Made by a program: the position numbers and the translations under genes | DNA from: Aequorivita aquimaris | Lineage (GTDB): Bacteria; Bacteroidota; Bacteroidia; Flavobacteriales; Flavobacteriaceae | Assembly (NCBI RefSeq): GCF_001573155.1 | Contig: NZ_JRWG01000001.1 | Span: 1-64,000 of the forward strand | DNA length: 64,000 nucleotides | Direction of reading: 5' to 3' | Part shown: piece after piece, positions 34,134 to 42,815 of the stretch | How the letters are laid out: the number at the start of each line of letters is the position of its first letter | How positions within the stretch are numbered: the first letter of the stretch is position 1 | Notes under the pieces: model-generated | Seen by the model: the letters and a program-made list of their open reading frames with translations, nothing else | Told to the model about the DNA's origin: nothing | The model's database searches: none

Positions 34134-34169
34134 TGCACTTCCATTGCACTTACTATTAAAGTACATTTA
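34134..34169 (+). promoter_or_regulatory. Promoter and operator of the DUF3703-merTP-ATPase operon
   Basis: TGCAC-TTCCA-TTGCA (34134-34148) is the same operator as at 27721 with one arm base changed. TACATTTA (34162-34169) is a one-mismatch -7 box, 14 bp after the palindrome (13 bp at the other site). The equal spacing supports a shared regulator. Confidence 0.6.
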
Positions 34170-34185
34170 TCCAAAATTAGTGGAT

Positions 34186-34548
34186 ATGAAGTTTAATACT
34201 AAAATACCTAAACATCTGAAACAGGCGTATAACGAAGAATTAAAACTATACAGTTTCTGTTTAGAAAATAAGCATTTTAGCAATGCTTGGTATCATTTAG
34301 AACGTAGTCATATAATAGGACAATCTTATCCTATAGAGCATACCTATTCACATTGGCTAATGCTAAAGTTTGGATTTAGACAAAAAGATACTAAAGAAGT
34401 ATTCGGTCAAATTATTAGATTGCTTGTTGGTGGCTGGAAATCATTTATAAATCACGTTCCTCTTGGTAACACAGGTGGCGCAAACGTACCACCATTAAAA
34501 CGTATGCCTATTCCAAATGACATTGAAAAATTATTATATATAGAATGA
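34186..34548 (+). CDS. DUF3703 domain-containing protein
   Basis: A 120-aa protein of the DUF3703 family, seen in metal resistance islands. The core is AWYHLERSHIIGQSYPIEHTYSHWLMLKFGFRQKDTKEVFGQIIRLLVGG (about 30-80), followed by GNTGGANVPPLKRMPIP. Its role is unknown; the conserved His residues may bind metal. I choose ATG 34186 rather than TTG 34144, which lies inside the operator. It overlaps merTP by 4 bp. Confidence 0.82.
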   Translation: MKFNTKIPKHLKQAYNEELKLYSFCLENKHFSNAWYHLERSHIIGQSYPIEHTYSHWLMLKFGFRQKDTKEVFGQIIRLLVGGWKSFINHVPLGNTGGANVPPLKRMPIPNDIEKLLYIE

Positions 34549-35132
34549 AAAATAAATTAGCGGTTACAAGTATCCTAACAGCAATCACAGCTTCATTGTG
34601 TTGCATCACACCTGTTTTGGCATTAATTGCAGGTACAAGTGGTGTAGCTTCAACTTTTTCTTGGATAGAACCATTTAGACCTTACTTAATAGGGCTAACT
34701 ATATTAGTTCTTCTCTTTGCTTGGTATCAAAAATTAAAACCAGAAAAAGAAATCGACTGTGAATGTGAAACGGATAAAAAACCAAAATTTATTCAGTCAA
34801 AAACCTTTTTAGGAGTTGTAACAGTATTCGCAATAGTGATGTTGGCATTACCATACTACTCAAGTATGTTTTATCCAAATTCAGAGAAACAAATTGTTAT
34901 CGTTGATAAATCAAATATCAAAACAACAGAGTATAAAATAAGTGGAATGACTTGTGCCAGTTGTGAAGCTCACGTAAACCACGAAGTAAATAAACTTAAC
35001 GGAATTGTAAACTCAAAAACATCATACAAGAATGGTAACGCAATCATTGAGTATGACCAAACTAAAACTAATGAATTAGAAATTGAGAAAGCAATTAATT
35101 CTACGGGTTATAAAGTAACTGATAAAAATTAA
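34545..35132 (+). CDS. merTP: Mercuric transport protein MerTP (MerT-MerP fusion)
   Basis: A 195-aa protein. The first 110 residues are MerT-like: three membrane segments and the Cys pair SLCCITPVLALIAG (about 17-30). The last 70 residues are a MerP-like HMA domain with GMTCASCEAHV (about 132-142). In mercury resistance it brings Hg(II) into the cell for MerA. No merA is found in this window, so its use here is uncertain: it may serve another metal, or merA may be elsewhere. It is followed 5 bp later by the GDCC protein gene. Confidence 0.9.
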   Translation: MKNKLAVTSILTAITASLCCITPVLALIAGTSGVASTFSWIEPFRPYLIGLTILVLLFAWYQKLKPEKEIDCECETDKKPKFIQSKTFLGVVTVFAIVMLALPYYSSMFYPNSEKQIVIVDKSNIKTTEYKISGMTCASCEAHVNHEVNKLNGIVNSKTSYKNGNAIIEYDQTKTNELEIEKAINSTGYKVTDKN

Positions 35133-35137
35133 AATTG

Positions 35138-35344
35138 ATGCAAACTATATTAAAATCGGAAATCACTTGCCCAACCTGTGGTCATAAAAAGAAAGAAGAT
35201 ATGCCAACTAACGCTTGTCAATTCTTTTACGAGTGTGAGCATTGTAAAACGGTTTTGAAACCAATCGAAGGAGATTGTTGTGTGTATTGTTCTTATGGTA
35301 CAGTTCCTTGTCCACCAATTCAACAAAACAAAAGTTGTTGCTAA
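35138..35344 (+). CDS. Small Cys-rich GDCCVxC-type protein
   Basis: A 68-aa protein with several Cys pairs: ITCPTCGHKK, YECEHCKT, GDCCVYCSYGTVPCPP and a terminal KSCC. The GDCCVxC domain is a common companion of MerT genes in Gram-negative bacteria and is likely to bind or shuttle thiophilic metal. No signal peptide is visible. I use ATG 35138; the TTG at 35135 is also in frame. It is part of the operon ending in the P-type ATPase. Confidence 0.88.
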   Translation: MQTILKSEITCPTCGHKKKEDMPTNACQFFYECEHCKTVLKPIEGDCCVYCSYGTVPCPPIQQNKSCC

Positions 35345-35355
35345 AACAAAACTAA

Positions 35356-37308
35356 ATGAAAAAAAAGAAAGTCAATTTAAGAGATTTAAAACCAAATTCA
35401 GAAGAACAACATTCTCACGATGATGGTCACGACCACGGAGATGGAAGTGCATTCAAGACATACATTCCTGCTATTATAAGTTTTGTTATGTTAATGGTAG
35501 GTATCGCTGTAGATTATTTTGATGCGATTCCTCAATTTGAAGGATTGATTCGAGTAGTTTGGTACACTTTAGCATATATTCCAGTTGGATTTCCTGTAAT
35601 TAAAGAAGGATGGAAAAGTCTTATAAAAGGCGATGTTTTTACCGAGTTCTTTTTAATGTCTATTGCCACCATTGGTGCGTTTATCATTGGCGAATATCCC
35701 GAAGGTGTTGCAGTAATGCTATTTTATGCAGTAGGAGAATTATTTCAAAACGCAGCAGTTAATAGAGCAAAAGGAAATATTAAAGCCTTATTAGATGTTC
35801 GACCAAAAGAAGCTAATGTATTTCGTGATGGTGATTATATAAGTGTGTCGCCAGAAGCTGTAAATATTGGCGAGAAAATACAAATTCGAGTAGGTGAAAA
35901 AATTCCATTGGATGGTATTTTATTATCCGAAAAAGCATCTCTAAACACCGCAGCATTAACAGGCGAAAGCAAACCAGATTCTATTCAGAAAGATGCAAAG
36001 GTTTACGCAGGTAGTATCAATTTAGAAAGTGTTGTTGAAGTTGAGGTAACCAACACCTTTGAAGATAGTTCTATTGCGAGAATATTAGACTTGGTTCAAA
36101 ATGCTACAGCTCGTAAGTCTAAAACAGAATTATTCATCAGACAGTTTGCTCGTATCTACACACCAATTGTAGTGTTTTTAGCTATTGGTGTAACTTTTAT
36201 ACCATACTTTTTTGTAGATGATTATGTGTTTAGAGATTGGTTATACAGAGCATTAATTTTCCTGGTAATATCTTGTCCTTGTGCGTTAGTGATTTCAATT
36301 CCATTAGGATATTTCGGTGGATTGGGAGCAGCTTCAAAAAATGGAATATTATTTAAAGGTGCTTCATTTTTAGATGCAATGACCAAGATAAATACTTTGG
36401 TAATGGACAAAACAGGAACGGTAACCAAAGGAGTTTTCAAAATCAAAAGCATTAAGACCTTTGATTGGGATGAAGAAGAATTTATGAACTATCTAATGGC
36501 AATGGAAGAGCAATCTACACATCCTATTGCTAAAGCTATTATGGAATACCAGAAAGGAACCAACAATTTTGAAGCAAATAAGGTTTCTGAAGTTGCAGGA
36601 AAAGGGTTAAAAGGTATGGTAAAAGGTAAAGAAGTTTTGGTTGGAAATAAGGCTTTAATGGTATCCAATAATATAGAAGTGCCTAATGAAACTGAATCTA
36701 TCGTGGAATCTATTGTCTTGGTAGCTATTGATAATGTTTTTGCAGGTTATGTGGTAATTGCGGACGAATTAAAGGAGGATGCTAAAGAAACCATATCAAG
36801 TTTACATAGGGTAGGGATTAAAAAAATAATGATGCTTTCAGGAGATAAAGATTCCATAACTCAACAAGTGGCAAAGGATTTAAAAATAGAAAATGCCAAG
36901 GGAGGTTTATTGCCAGAGGATAAATTAAATGAAGTTGAAGCATTAAAGAAAAATCCACAAAATAAAGTAGCCTTCATTGGTGATGGTATTAATGATGCAC
37001 CTGTTTTAGCAGCAAGTGATGTAGGTATAGCAATGGGCGGATTAGGTAGCGATGTAGCCATAGAAACAGCCGATGTTATCATTCAAACCGACCAACCTTC
37101 AAAAGTAGTGAGAGCTATTAAAATAGGCAGTTCCACTCGAAAAATTGTATGGCAGAATATCATTTTGGCTTTTGGTATTAAAGTAATTGTACTGATTTTG
37201 GGAGCAGGAGGTTTGGCAACAATGTGGGAAGCTGTATTTGCAGACGTAGGCGTGGCTTTATTAGCAATTCTAAATGCGGTAAGGTTACAGAAAATGAAAT
37301 GGAGTTGA
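35356..37308 (+). CDS. Heavy-metal P-type ATPase, Zn/Cd/Co-type (ZntA/CadA-like)
   Basis: A 650-aa P1B ATPase without an N-terminal HMA domain; instead residues about 18-30 form a His-rich head (HSHDDGHDHGDG). It has six or more membrane segments, the metal site SCPCALVISIPLG (about 307-319), the phosphorylation site DKTGT, HPIAKA, and GDGINDAP. The final membrane segment contains the AVFADVGVALLAILNAVRL block, with the Asp typical of Zn/Cd exporters (P1B-2). It should pump Zn(II), Cd(II) or Pb(II) out of the cytoplasm. It closes the DUF3703 operon. Confidence 0.94.
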   Translation: MKKKKVNLRDLKPNSEEQHSHDDGHDHGDGSAFKTYIPAIISFVMLMVGIAVDYFDAIPQFEGLIRVVWYTLAYIPVGFPVIKEGWKSLIKGDVFTEFFLMSIATIGAFIIGEYPEGVAVMLFYAVGELFQNAAVNRAKGNIKALLDVRPKEANVFRDGDYISVSPEAVNIGEKIQIRVGEKIPLDGILLSEKASLNTAALTGESKPDSIQKDAKVYAGSINLESVVEVEVTNTFEDSSIARILDLVQNATARKSKTELFIRQFARIYTPIVVFLAIGVTFIPYFFVDDYVFRDWLYRALIFLVISCPCALVISIPLGYFGGLGAASKNGILFKGASFLDAMTKINTLVMDKTGTVTKGVFKIKSIKTFDWDEEEFMNYLMAMEEQSTHPIAKAIMEYQKGTNNFEANKVSEVAGKGLKGMVKGKEVLVGNKALMVSNNIEVPNETESIVESIVLVAIDNVFAGYVVIADELKEDAKETISSLHRVGIKKIMMLSGDKDSITQQVAKDLKIENAKGGLLPEDKLNEVEALKKNPQNKVAFIGDGINDAPVLAASDVGIAMGGLGSDVAIETADVIIQTDQPSKVVRAIKIGSSTRKIVWQNIILAFGIKVIVLILGAGGLATMWEAVFADVGVALLAILNAVRLQKMKWS

Positions 37309-37352
37309 GCATTAAACTTCTGTTAATTAAATAAGTATTTGTTAAAATTTCG

Positions 37353-37360
37353 TAACTTTG
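37353..37360 (+). promoter_or_regulatory. -7 box of the HYC_CC_PP gene
   Basis: TAACTTTG fits TAnnTTTG, 8 bp before the start codon. As at 27748, the leader is predicted to be only a few bases. No copy of the TGCAA palindrome is present here, so this operon is probably under other control. Confidence 0.65.
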
Positions 37361-37368
37361 CAATTACA

Positions 37369-37782
37369 ATGAAAAAAGTATTGCATAAAATAATGGCTTT
37401 CGCAATGGCTTTTGTAGTGTTATTCTCTACAATGTCATTTACTGTGAATATGCATTATTGCGGAGATACGTTAGTAGAAACTGCTATTTTTCATAAAGCC
37501 AAAGGGTGCGGAATGGAAATGGAAAAGCCTTCAACCGAAGGATGTTCTATTACCAAGAAAAATTGTTGTGATGATAAACAATTAGCAATTGAAGGTCAAG
37601 ACGAATTACAATTGCAAGTTGACAAAATCACATTTGAACAACAAGTATTTTTAGCTTCATTTGTTTACACTTACATCAACCTTTTTGAAGGTTTAGAAAA
37701 AAACGTAACGGCTTACGAAGAATACAAACCGCCACTCGTCATAAGGCGTATCTACAAGATTGACGAGACCTATTTAATTTGA
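37369..37782 (+). CDS. HYC_CC_PP family small exported protein
   Basis: A 137-aa protein with a signal peptide (MKKVLHKIMAFAMAFVVLFSTMSFTVN). The mature part starts MHYCGDTLVE and contains CGMEME, CSITKKNCCDD and, near the end, YKPPLV: the His-Tyr-Cys, Cys-Cys and Pro-Pro features that name the family. It is likely a periplasmic copper- or thiol-binding protein of Bacteroidota. It precedes the CusA-type pump by 108 bp. ATG 37369 is chosen over the earlier TTG 37339, because it lies after the promoter and starts the signal peptide. Confidence 0.8.
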   Translation: MKKVLHKIMAFAMAFVVLFSTMSFTVNMHYCGDTLVETAIFHKAKGCGMEMEKPSTEGCSITKKNCCDDKQLAIEGQDELQLQVDKITFEQQVFLASFVYTYINLFEGLEKNVTAYEEYKPPLVIRRIYKIDETYLI

Positions 37783-37808
37783 TTCTTAAACTTTAGACTG
37801 TGTTATTC

Positions 37809-37825
37809 TATGGCTTTTTGCCATA
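37809..37825 (+). other. Small hairpin between the HYC_CC_PP gene and cusA
   Basis: TATGGC and GCCATA pair over 6 bp with a T5 loop. There is no T-run beyond it, so it is more likely an RNA structure in the transcript or a binding site than a terminator. Confidence 0.4.
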
Positions 37826-37890
37826 AGGATAATTTGCTGTATTCGGTGTTGTCCTATCACCAATGTCTAACTGTTTAATAATCAAAGCCA

Positions 37891-40800
37891 ATGCTCAATA
37901 AAAGCATCAAATTTTTAATAGAAAATAAACTCGTTGCAGTTCTGCTACTCGTCCTTTTTGTAGGATGGGGAACGGTTAATGCACCTTTCAATAGGGATAC
38001 TGGTTTCTTACCAAGTAATCCAGTTGCTGTAGATGCCATACCAGATATAGGCGAAAACCAACAAATCGTTTTTACCAAATGGGATGGTCGCTCACCACAA
38101 GATATAGAAGACCAAATTACCTATCCATTAACCACATCATTATTGGGTATTCCTGGAGTAAAAACCATTCGTAGCTCGTCTATGTTTGGCTTTTCCAGTA
38201 TCTACATCATTTTTGAAGAAGATATAGAGTTTTACTGGAGTCGAAGTCGCATTCTCGAAAAACTAAATTCCTTACCAAGTGGTTTATTACCTGATGGTGT
38301 TAATCCTGCTTTGGGACCAGATGCTACAGGATTAGGTCAAATATTTTGGTACACACTCGAAGGTCGTGATGAAAATGGAAATGTAACGGGTGGTTGGGAT
38401 TTGCACGAATTACGTAGTATTCAAGATTACTATGTAAAATATGCATTGTCATCTGCAAGTGGTGTATCTGAAGTTGCATCTATTGGTGGTTACGTGCAAG
38501 AATATCAAGTTGATGTAAACCCAGAGTTAATGCGTCAATATAATATTGGCTTGCACCATATTGTAAAAGCAGTTAAAGAAAGTAACCGAGATATTGGAGC
38601 ACAGACTTTAGAAATCAATCAAGCCGAATATCTGGTACGTGGTTTGGGTTATGTGAAATCCATAGCAGACATCGAAAATGCAGTTGTAACTTCAGAAGAT
38701 TACACAGCTATCAAAATTAAAGATGTGGCAAAAGTGTCTTTAGGTCCTGCAACAAGACGTGGAATTTTAGACAAAGAAGGTGCAGAAGTGGTTGGTGGTG
38801 TTGTAGTAGCACGTTATGGCGCTAACCCAATGGAAGTGATTAATAATGTAAAAGCCAAAATAAACGAATTAAGCGCAGGACTACCTACAAAAACGTTGGC
38901 AGATGGTAGAACATCACAAGTAACTATAGTACCATTTTACGACCGTACAGAATTGATTCAAGAAACATTGGGTACACTCAATGAAGCCTTAACTTTAGAA
39001 ATACTCATTACCATTTTGGTCATTATCATAATGGTATTTAATCTTCGTGCTTCCGTATTGATTTCAGGGCTATTACCTGTTGCGGTGTTAATGGTATTTA
39101 TAGCAATGAAGCTCTTTGGTGTCGATGCCAATATTGTAGCACTATCAGGCATTGCTATTGCTATTGGTACAATGGTAGATGTTGGTGTCATACTTTCAGA
39201 AAACATCGTAAGGCATTTAGACGAAAACGAAAACAAATTACCAATAAACACAGTCGTTTACAACGCAACAGCAGAAGTATCTGGTGCAATCGTAACCGCA
39301 GTAATGACAACCATTATCAGTTTTATTCCTGTATTTACAATGATTGGTGCAGAAGGAAAACTATTTAGACCATTAGCATTTACTAAAACCTTTGCTTTAA
39401 CAGCGTCCATAATTGTAGCCTTATTTCTAATACCACCGTTTGCGGCCTTTTTATTCCGAAAAAAGAGCATTCAAAAACATTTTAAATATGCTTTAAACGG
39501 TGTTTTAATAGTATTAGGAATAGCAGCAATAATTTATGGATATTGGTTAGGTGTCATACTCATCGCTTTTGGTGTCACAGCTTTATTAAATCTTCAAAAC
39601 AAGATTTCAGATAAACAAGCAAACTTTGCCAACATCATCATTTCTGCTTCGGCAATTGTATTCTTATTAGCAGAATATTGGCGACCGTTAGGAGTAAACG
39701 AAAGCATCTTCTTAAACCTCATTTTTGTAGCTATTATTTGTTTTGGCTTGTTAGGTGTATTTGGATTATTCATTAAATACTACACACGTATTTTAAGATG
39801 GTGTTTAGACAATAAATTATTATTTCTTTCCATACCTACAGCAATTGTCATAGCAGGCTTTTTCATAATGAAAAACACAGGTAAAGAGTTTATGCCATCC
39901 TTAAACGAAGGTTCTTTTCTATTAATGCCAACTTCAATGCCACACTCTGGAGTAGAAGAAAATAAGCGCGTTTTACAGCAATTGGATATGGCAGTAGCCA
40001 GTATTCCAGAGATTGAAACCGTTGTGGGTAAAGCAGGAAGAACAGAATCAGCTTTAGATCCTGCACCATTATCAATGTATGAAAACATCATTCAATACAA
40101 ACCTGAATATATGCTGAATGATAAAGGAGGGCGTCAACGCTATAAGGTCAACAATGATGGTGAGTATGTATTAAAAAACGGAATGTCATTGCGAGCGGAA
40201 CAACGTGAAGCGTGGCAATCTCTAAATGTAAAAGAACAATTAATCCCAGACGATGATGGCGAGTTTTACCGAAACTGGCGACCAGAAATACAATCACCAG
40301 ACGATATTTGGAACGAAATTGTAAAAGTCACCAAATTACCAGGCGTCACATCAGCACCAAAACTACAACCTATTGAAACCCGATTGGTAATGCTACAAAC
40401 AGGAATGCGTGCACCAATGGGAATCAAAATAAAAGGACAAGATTTAAAAGAAATTGAAGCCTTTGGAATGCAGTTAGAAACCATTTTAAAAGAAGCTGAA
40501 GGTGTAAAGGATGAAGCCGTTTTTGCAGACCGTATTGTAGGTAAACCGTATTTACTTATTGATATTGACAGAGAAAAAATTGCACGTTATGGTGTAAGTA
40601 TTGAAGAGGTGCAAAACGTATTAAAAGTAGCTGTTGGTGGTATGTCATTAACCCAAACCGTTGAGGGTCGTGAGCGTTATGGCGTTCGTGTACGTTATCC
40701 AAGAGAATTACGAGCAAATCCAACCGACTTACAACAAATTTATGTACCTGTTGAAAAAGGCAGTCCTGTACCTTTAAACGAATTGGCAACCATTCGTTAC

Positions 40801-41592
40801 GAACAAGGACCACAAGTCATAAAAAGTGAAGATACCTTTTTGGTAGGCTATGTGTTATTCGATAAAATGGATGGTTTTGCAGAAGTCAATGTGGTAGAAA
40901 ATGCACAAACCTTAATTCAAGAAAAGATAGATAGTGGTGAATTGGTAGTCCCAAAAGGTATCAACTACCAATTTACGGGAACGTATGAAAACCAATTAAG
41001 AGCAGAAAAAACCTTGTCGGTTGTTGTGCCTTTAGCGTTGGCAATCATTTTCTTAATTCTGTATTTCCAATTTCGTTCAGTAGGGACATCACTAATGGTA
41101 TTCACAGGTATTGCAGTTGCTTTTGCTGGTGGTTTTGTAATGATATGGCTCTATGGTCAAGATTGGTTTTTAAACTTCAGTGTCTTTGGTGAAAACCTAC
41201 GTGATTTATTCCAAATGCACACCATTAATTTAAGTGTAGCTGTTTGGGTAGGCTTCATTGCTCTATTTGGTATAGCAACCGATGACGGAGTAGTAATGGC
41301 AACCTATTTAACACAAACATTTGACAGAAATTCACCAGAAACAAAAAAGGAAATTAGAGCCTCTATTGTAGAAGCAGGCGAGAAGCGTATTAGACCGTGT
41401 TTAATGACTACAGCAACAACCATTTTAGCACTCTTGCCTGTACTCACATCAACAGGACGAGGAAGCGATATAATGATTCCTATGGCCATACCAAGTTTTG
41501 GCGGAATGCTTATCGCTTTAATCACCTTGTTTGTTGTACCAGTTTTGTATAGCTGGAAAGCCGAAGTTCAACTTAAAAGTGCATCAAAATGA
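37891..41592 (+). CDS. cusA: CusA-type RND copper/silver efflux pump
   Basis: A 1233-aa RND pump, longer than E. coli CusA (1047 aa) because of an extra hydrophobic stretch of about 100 residues (about 525-625) after the sixth membrane segment and a longer periplasmic insert (about 740-800). The fourth membrane segment has AIAIGTMVDVGVILSEN, the pattern of monovalent Cu/Ag pumps, unlike the DFGIIVDG of the first RND pump in this island. Met-rich regions (FLLMPTSMPHS; MLQTGMRAPMGI) fit the Cu(I) path. It should export Cu(I) or Ag(I) from the periplasm with the TolC and CusB proteins encoded downstream. Confidence 0.93.
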   Translation: MLNKSIKFLIENKLVAVLLLVLFVGWGTVNAPFNRDTGFLPSNPVAVDAIPDIGENQQIVFTKWDGRSPQDIEDQITYPLTTSLLGIPGVKTIRSSSMFGFSSIYIIFEEDIEFYWSRSRILEKLNSLPSGLLPDGVNPALGPDATGLGQIFWYTLEGRDENGNVTGGWDLHELRSIQDYYVKYALSSASGVSEVASIGGYVQEYQVDVNPELMRQYNIGLHHIVKAVKESNRDIGAQTLEINQAEYLVRGLGYVKSIADIENAVVTSEDYTAIKIKDVAKVSLGPATRRGILDKEGAEVVGGVVVARYGANPMEVINNVKAKINELSAGLPTKTLADGRTSQVTIVPFYDRTELIQETLGTLNEALTLEILITILVIIIMVFNLRASVLISGLLPVAVLMVFIAMKLFGVDANIVALSGIAIAIGTMVDVGVILSENIVRHLDENENKLPINTVVYNATAEVSGAIVTAVMTTIISFIPVFTMIGAEGKLFRPLAFTKTFALTASIIVALFLIPPFAAFLFRKKSIQKHFKYALNGVLIVLGIAAIIYGYWLGVILIAFGVTALLNLQNKISDKQANFANIIISASAIVFLLAEYWRPLGVNESIFLNLIFVAIICFGLLGVFGLFIKYYTRILRWCLDNKLLFLSIPTAIVIAGFFIMKNTGKEFMPSLNEGSFLLMPTSMPHSGVEENKRVLQQLDMAVASIPEIETVVGKAGRTESALDPAPLSMYENIIQYKPEYMLNDKGGRQRYKVNNDGEYVLKNGMSLRAEQREAWQSLNVKEQLIPDDDGEFYRNWRPEIQSPDDIWNEIVKVTKLPGVTSAPKLQPIETRLVMLQTGMRAPMGIKIKGQDLKEIEAFGMQLETILKEAEGVKDEAVFADRIVGKPYLLIDIDREKIARYGVSIEEVQNVLKVAVGGMSLTQTVEGRERYGVRVRYPRELRANPTDLQQIYVPVEKGSPVPLNELATIRYEQGPQVIKSEDTFLVGYVLFDKMDGFAEVNVVENAQTLIQEKIDSGELVVPKGINYQFTGTYENQLRAEKTLSVVVPLALAIIFLILYFQFRSVGTSLMVFTGIAVAFAGGFVMIWLYGQDWFLNFSVFGENLRDLFQMHTINLSVAVWVGFIALFGIATDDGVVMATYLTQTFDRNSPETKKEIRASIVEAGEKRIRPCLMTTATTILALLPVLTSTGRGSDIMIPMAIPSFGGMLIALITLFVVPVLYSWKAEVQLKSASK

Positions 41593-42812
41593 AATCTATA
41601 AAAACAGTCTTTTTTCTTTTTTCTATTCTCTTTTGTCTCAAAGGAAACGCCCAACAATTAGAAACATTAATTAACGAGGCGTTAGAGAACAATCCCGAGA
41701 TTCAAAAATTCGAGTTGCAATACAAAAGAGTTTCAGAAAAAGTAAACGAAGTCAATACCATTCCAAATACAGAATTTGGTGTTGGCTACTTTGTTAGCGA
41801 ACCCGAAACACGAACAGGCGCACAACGGTTTAAAGTATCAGCAAAACAAATGTTGCCTTGGTTTGGTACAATTACCTCTCGTGAAGATTATGTAACATCA
41901 CTTGCAGATGCGAAGTATGAAGAGATTGTTATTGCCAAACGTAAACTAATGGCTTCGGTATCTCAATCCTATTACAATCTGTATGCAAACCAAGCAAAAC
42001 AGCAAGTGTTGAGTGATAATATTAAATTGTTGGAAACCTATGAAACAATGGCATTGACTTCTGTTGAGGTAGGTAAGGCGTCAGCAGTAGATGTATTACG
42101 TTTGCAAATGCGTCAAAACGAAATGCAACAATTAAAAGATGTATTGCAACAACAGTTTTTAGCGGAACAAACTAATTTTAATAATCTATTGAATAGAGAA
42201 AATGATGTTGTGGTAAACGAAATCGAAGAATTGATGATGCCTTTAGAAGACTTTGATACTACAACTCAAAATTTAGCATTGCATCCTGAACTGCTCAAAT
42301 ATGATAAACTCTACCAATCCGTAGAACAATCCGAATTATTAAACCAAAAAGAAAGCAGTCCGATGATTGGCTTTGGGTTGGATTATATCAATGTTGAGAA
42401 GCGACCAGATATGGATTTTAGCGATAACGGAAAAGACATTATAATGCCAATGGTATCAGTATCAATTCCAATATTCAACAAAAAGTACAAATCACAAACC
42501 AAACAGAATGAGTTGCAACAACAAGAAATTCTTTCACAAAAACAAGAACGCTTAAATACTTTGGAAACCCTTTTAAGCAAAGCCATTAACGAACGAATTT
42601 CTGCAAGAATTAGTTATGCCACCCAAACCAAAAACTTAAAACAGGCTAAAGATGCAGAAGATATTTTAATCAAAAGCTACGAAACAGGAAACATTGATTT
42701 TAATGATGTTTTGGATATACAGGAATTGCAATTAAAGTTTCAAATGAACCAAATAGAATCTGTTAAGTCCTACTATGTTCAAAGTGCCATAATTAATTAT
42801 TTAATTCAGTAA
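41589..42812 (+). CDS. TolC family outer-membrane efflux channel (CusC-like)
   Basis: A 407-aa protein with a signal peptide (IKTVFFLFSILFCLKGNAQQ) and two repeats of the TolC coiled-coil plus strand architecture (about 22-215 and 216-407). It overlaps cusA by 4 bp. It is the exit channel for the CusA pump, whereas the first pump carries its own fused channel. Typical phrases are ALENNPEIQKFELQYKRV and SYETGNIDFNDVLDIQELQLKF. Confidence 0.92.
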   Translation: MKSIKTVFFLFSILFCLKGNAQQLETLINEALENNPEIQKFELQYKRVSEKVNEVNTIPNTEFGVGYFVSEPETRTGAQRFKVSAKQMLPWFGTITSREDYVTSLADAKYEEIVIAKRKLMASVSQSYYNLYANQAKQQVLSDNIKLLETYETMALTSVEVGKASAVDVLRLQMRQNEMQQLKDVLQQQFLAEQTNFNNLLNRENDVVVNEIEELMMPLEDFDTTTQNLALHPELLKYDKLYQSVEQSELLNQKESSPMIGFGLDYINVEKRPDMDFSDNGKDIIMPMVSVSIPIFNKKYKSQTKQNELQQQEILSQKQERLNTLETLLSKAINERISARISYATQTKNLKQAKDAEDILIKSYETGNIDFNDVLDIQELQLKFQMNQIESVKSYYVQSAIINYLIQ

Positions 42813-42815
42813 ACA

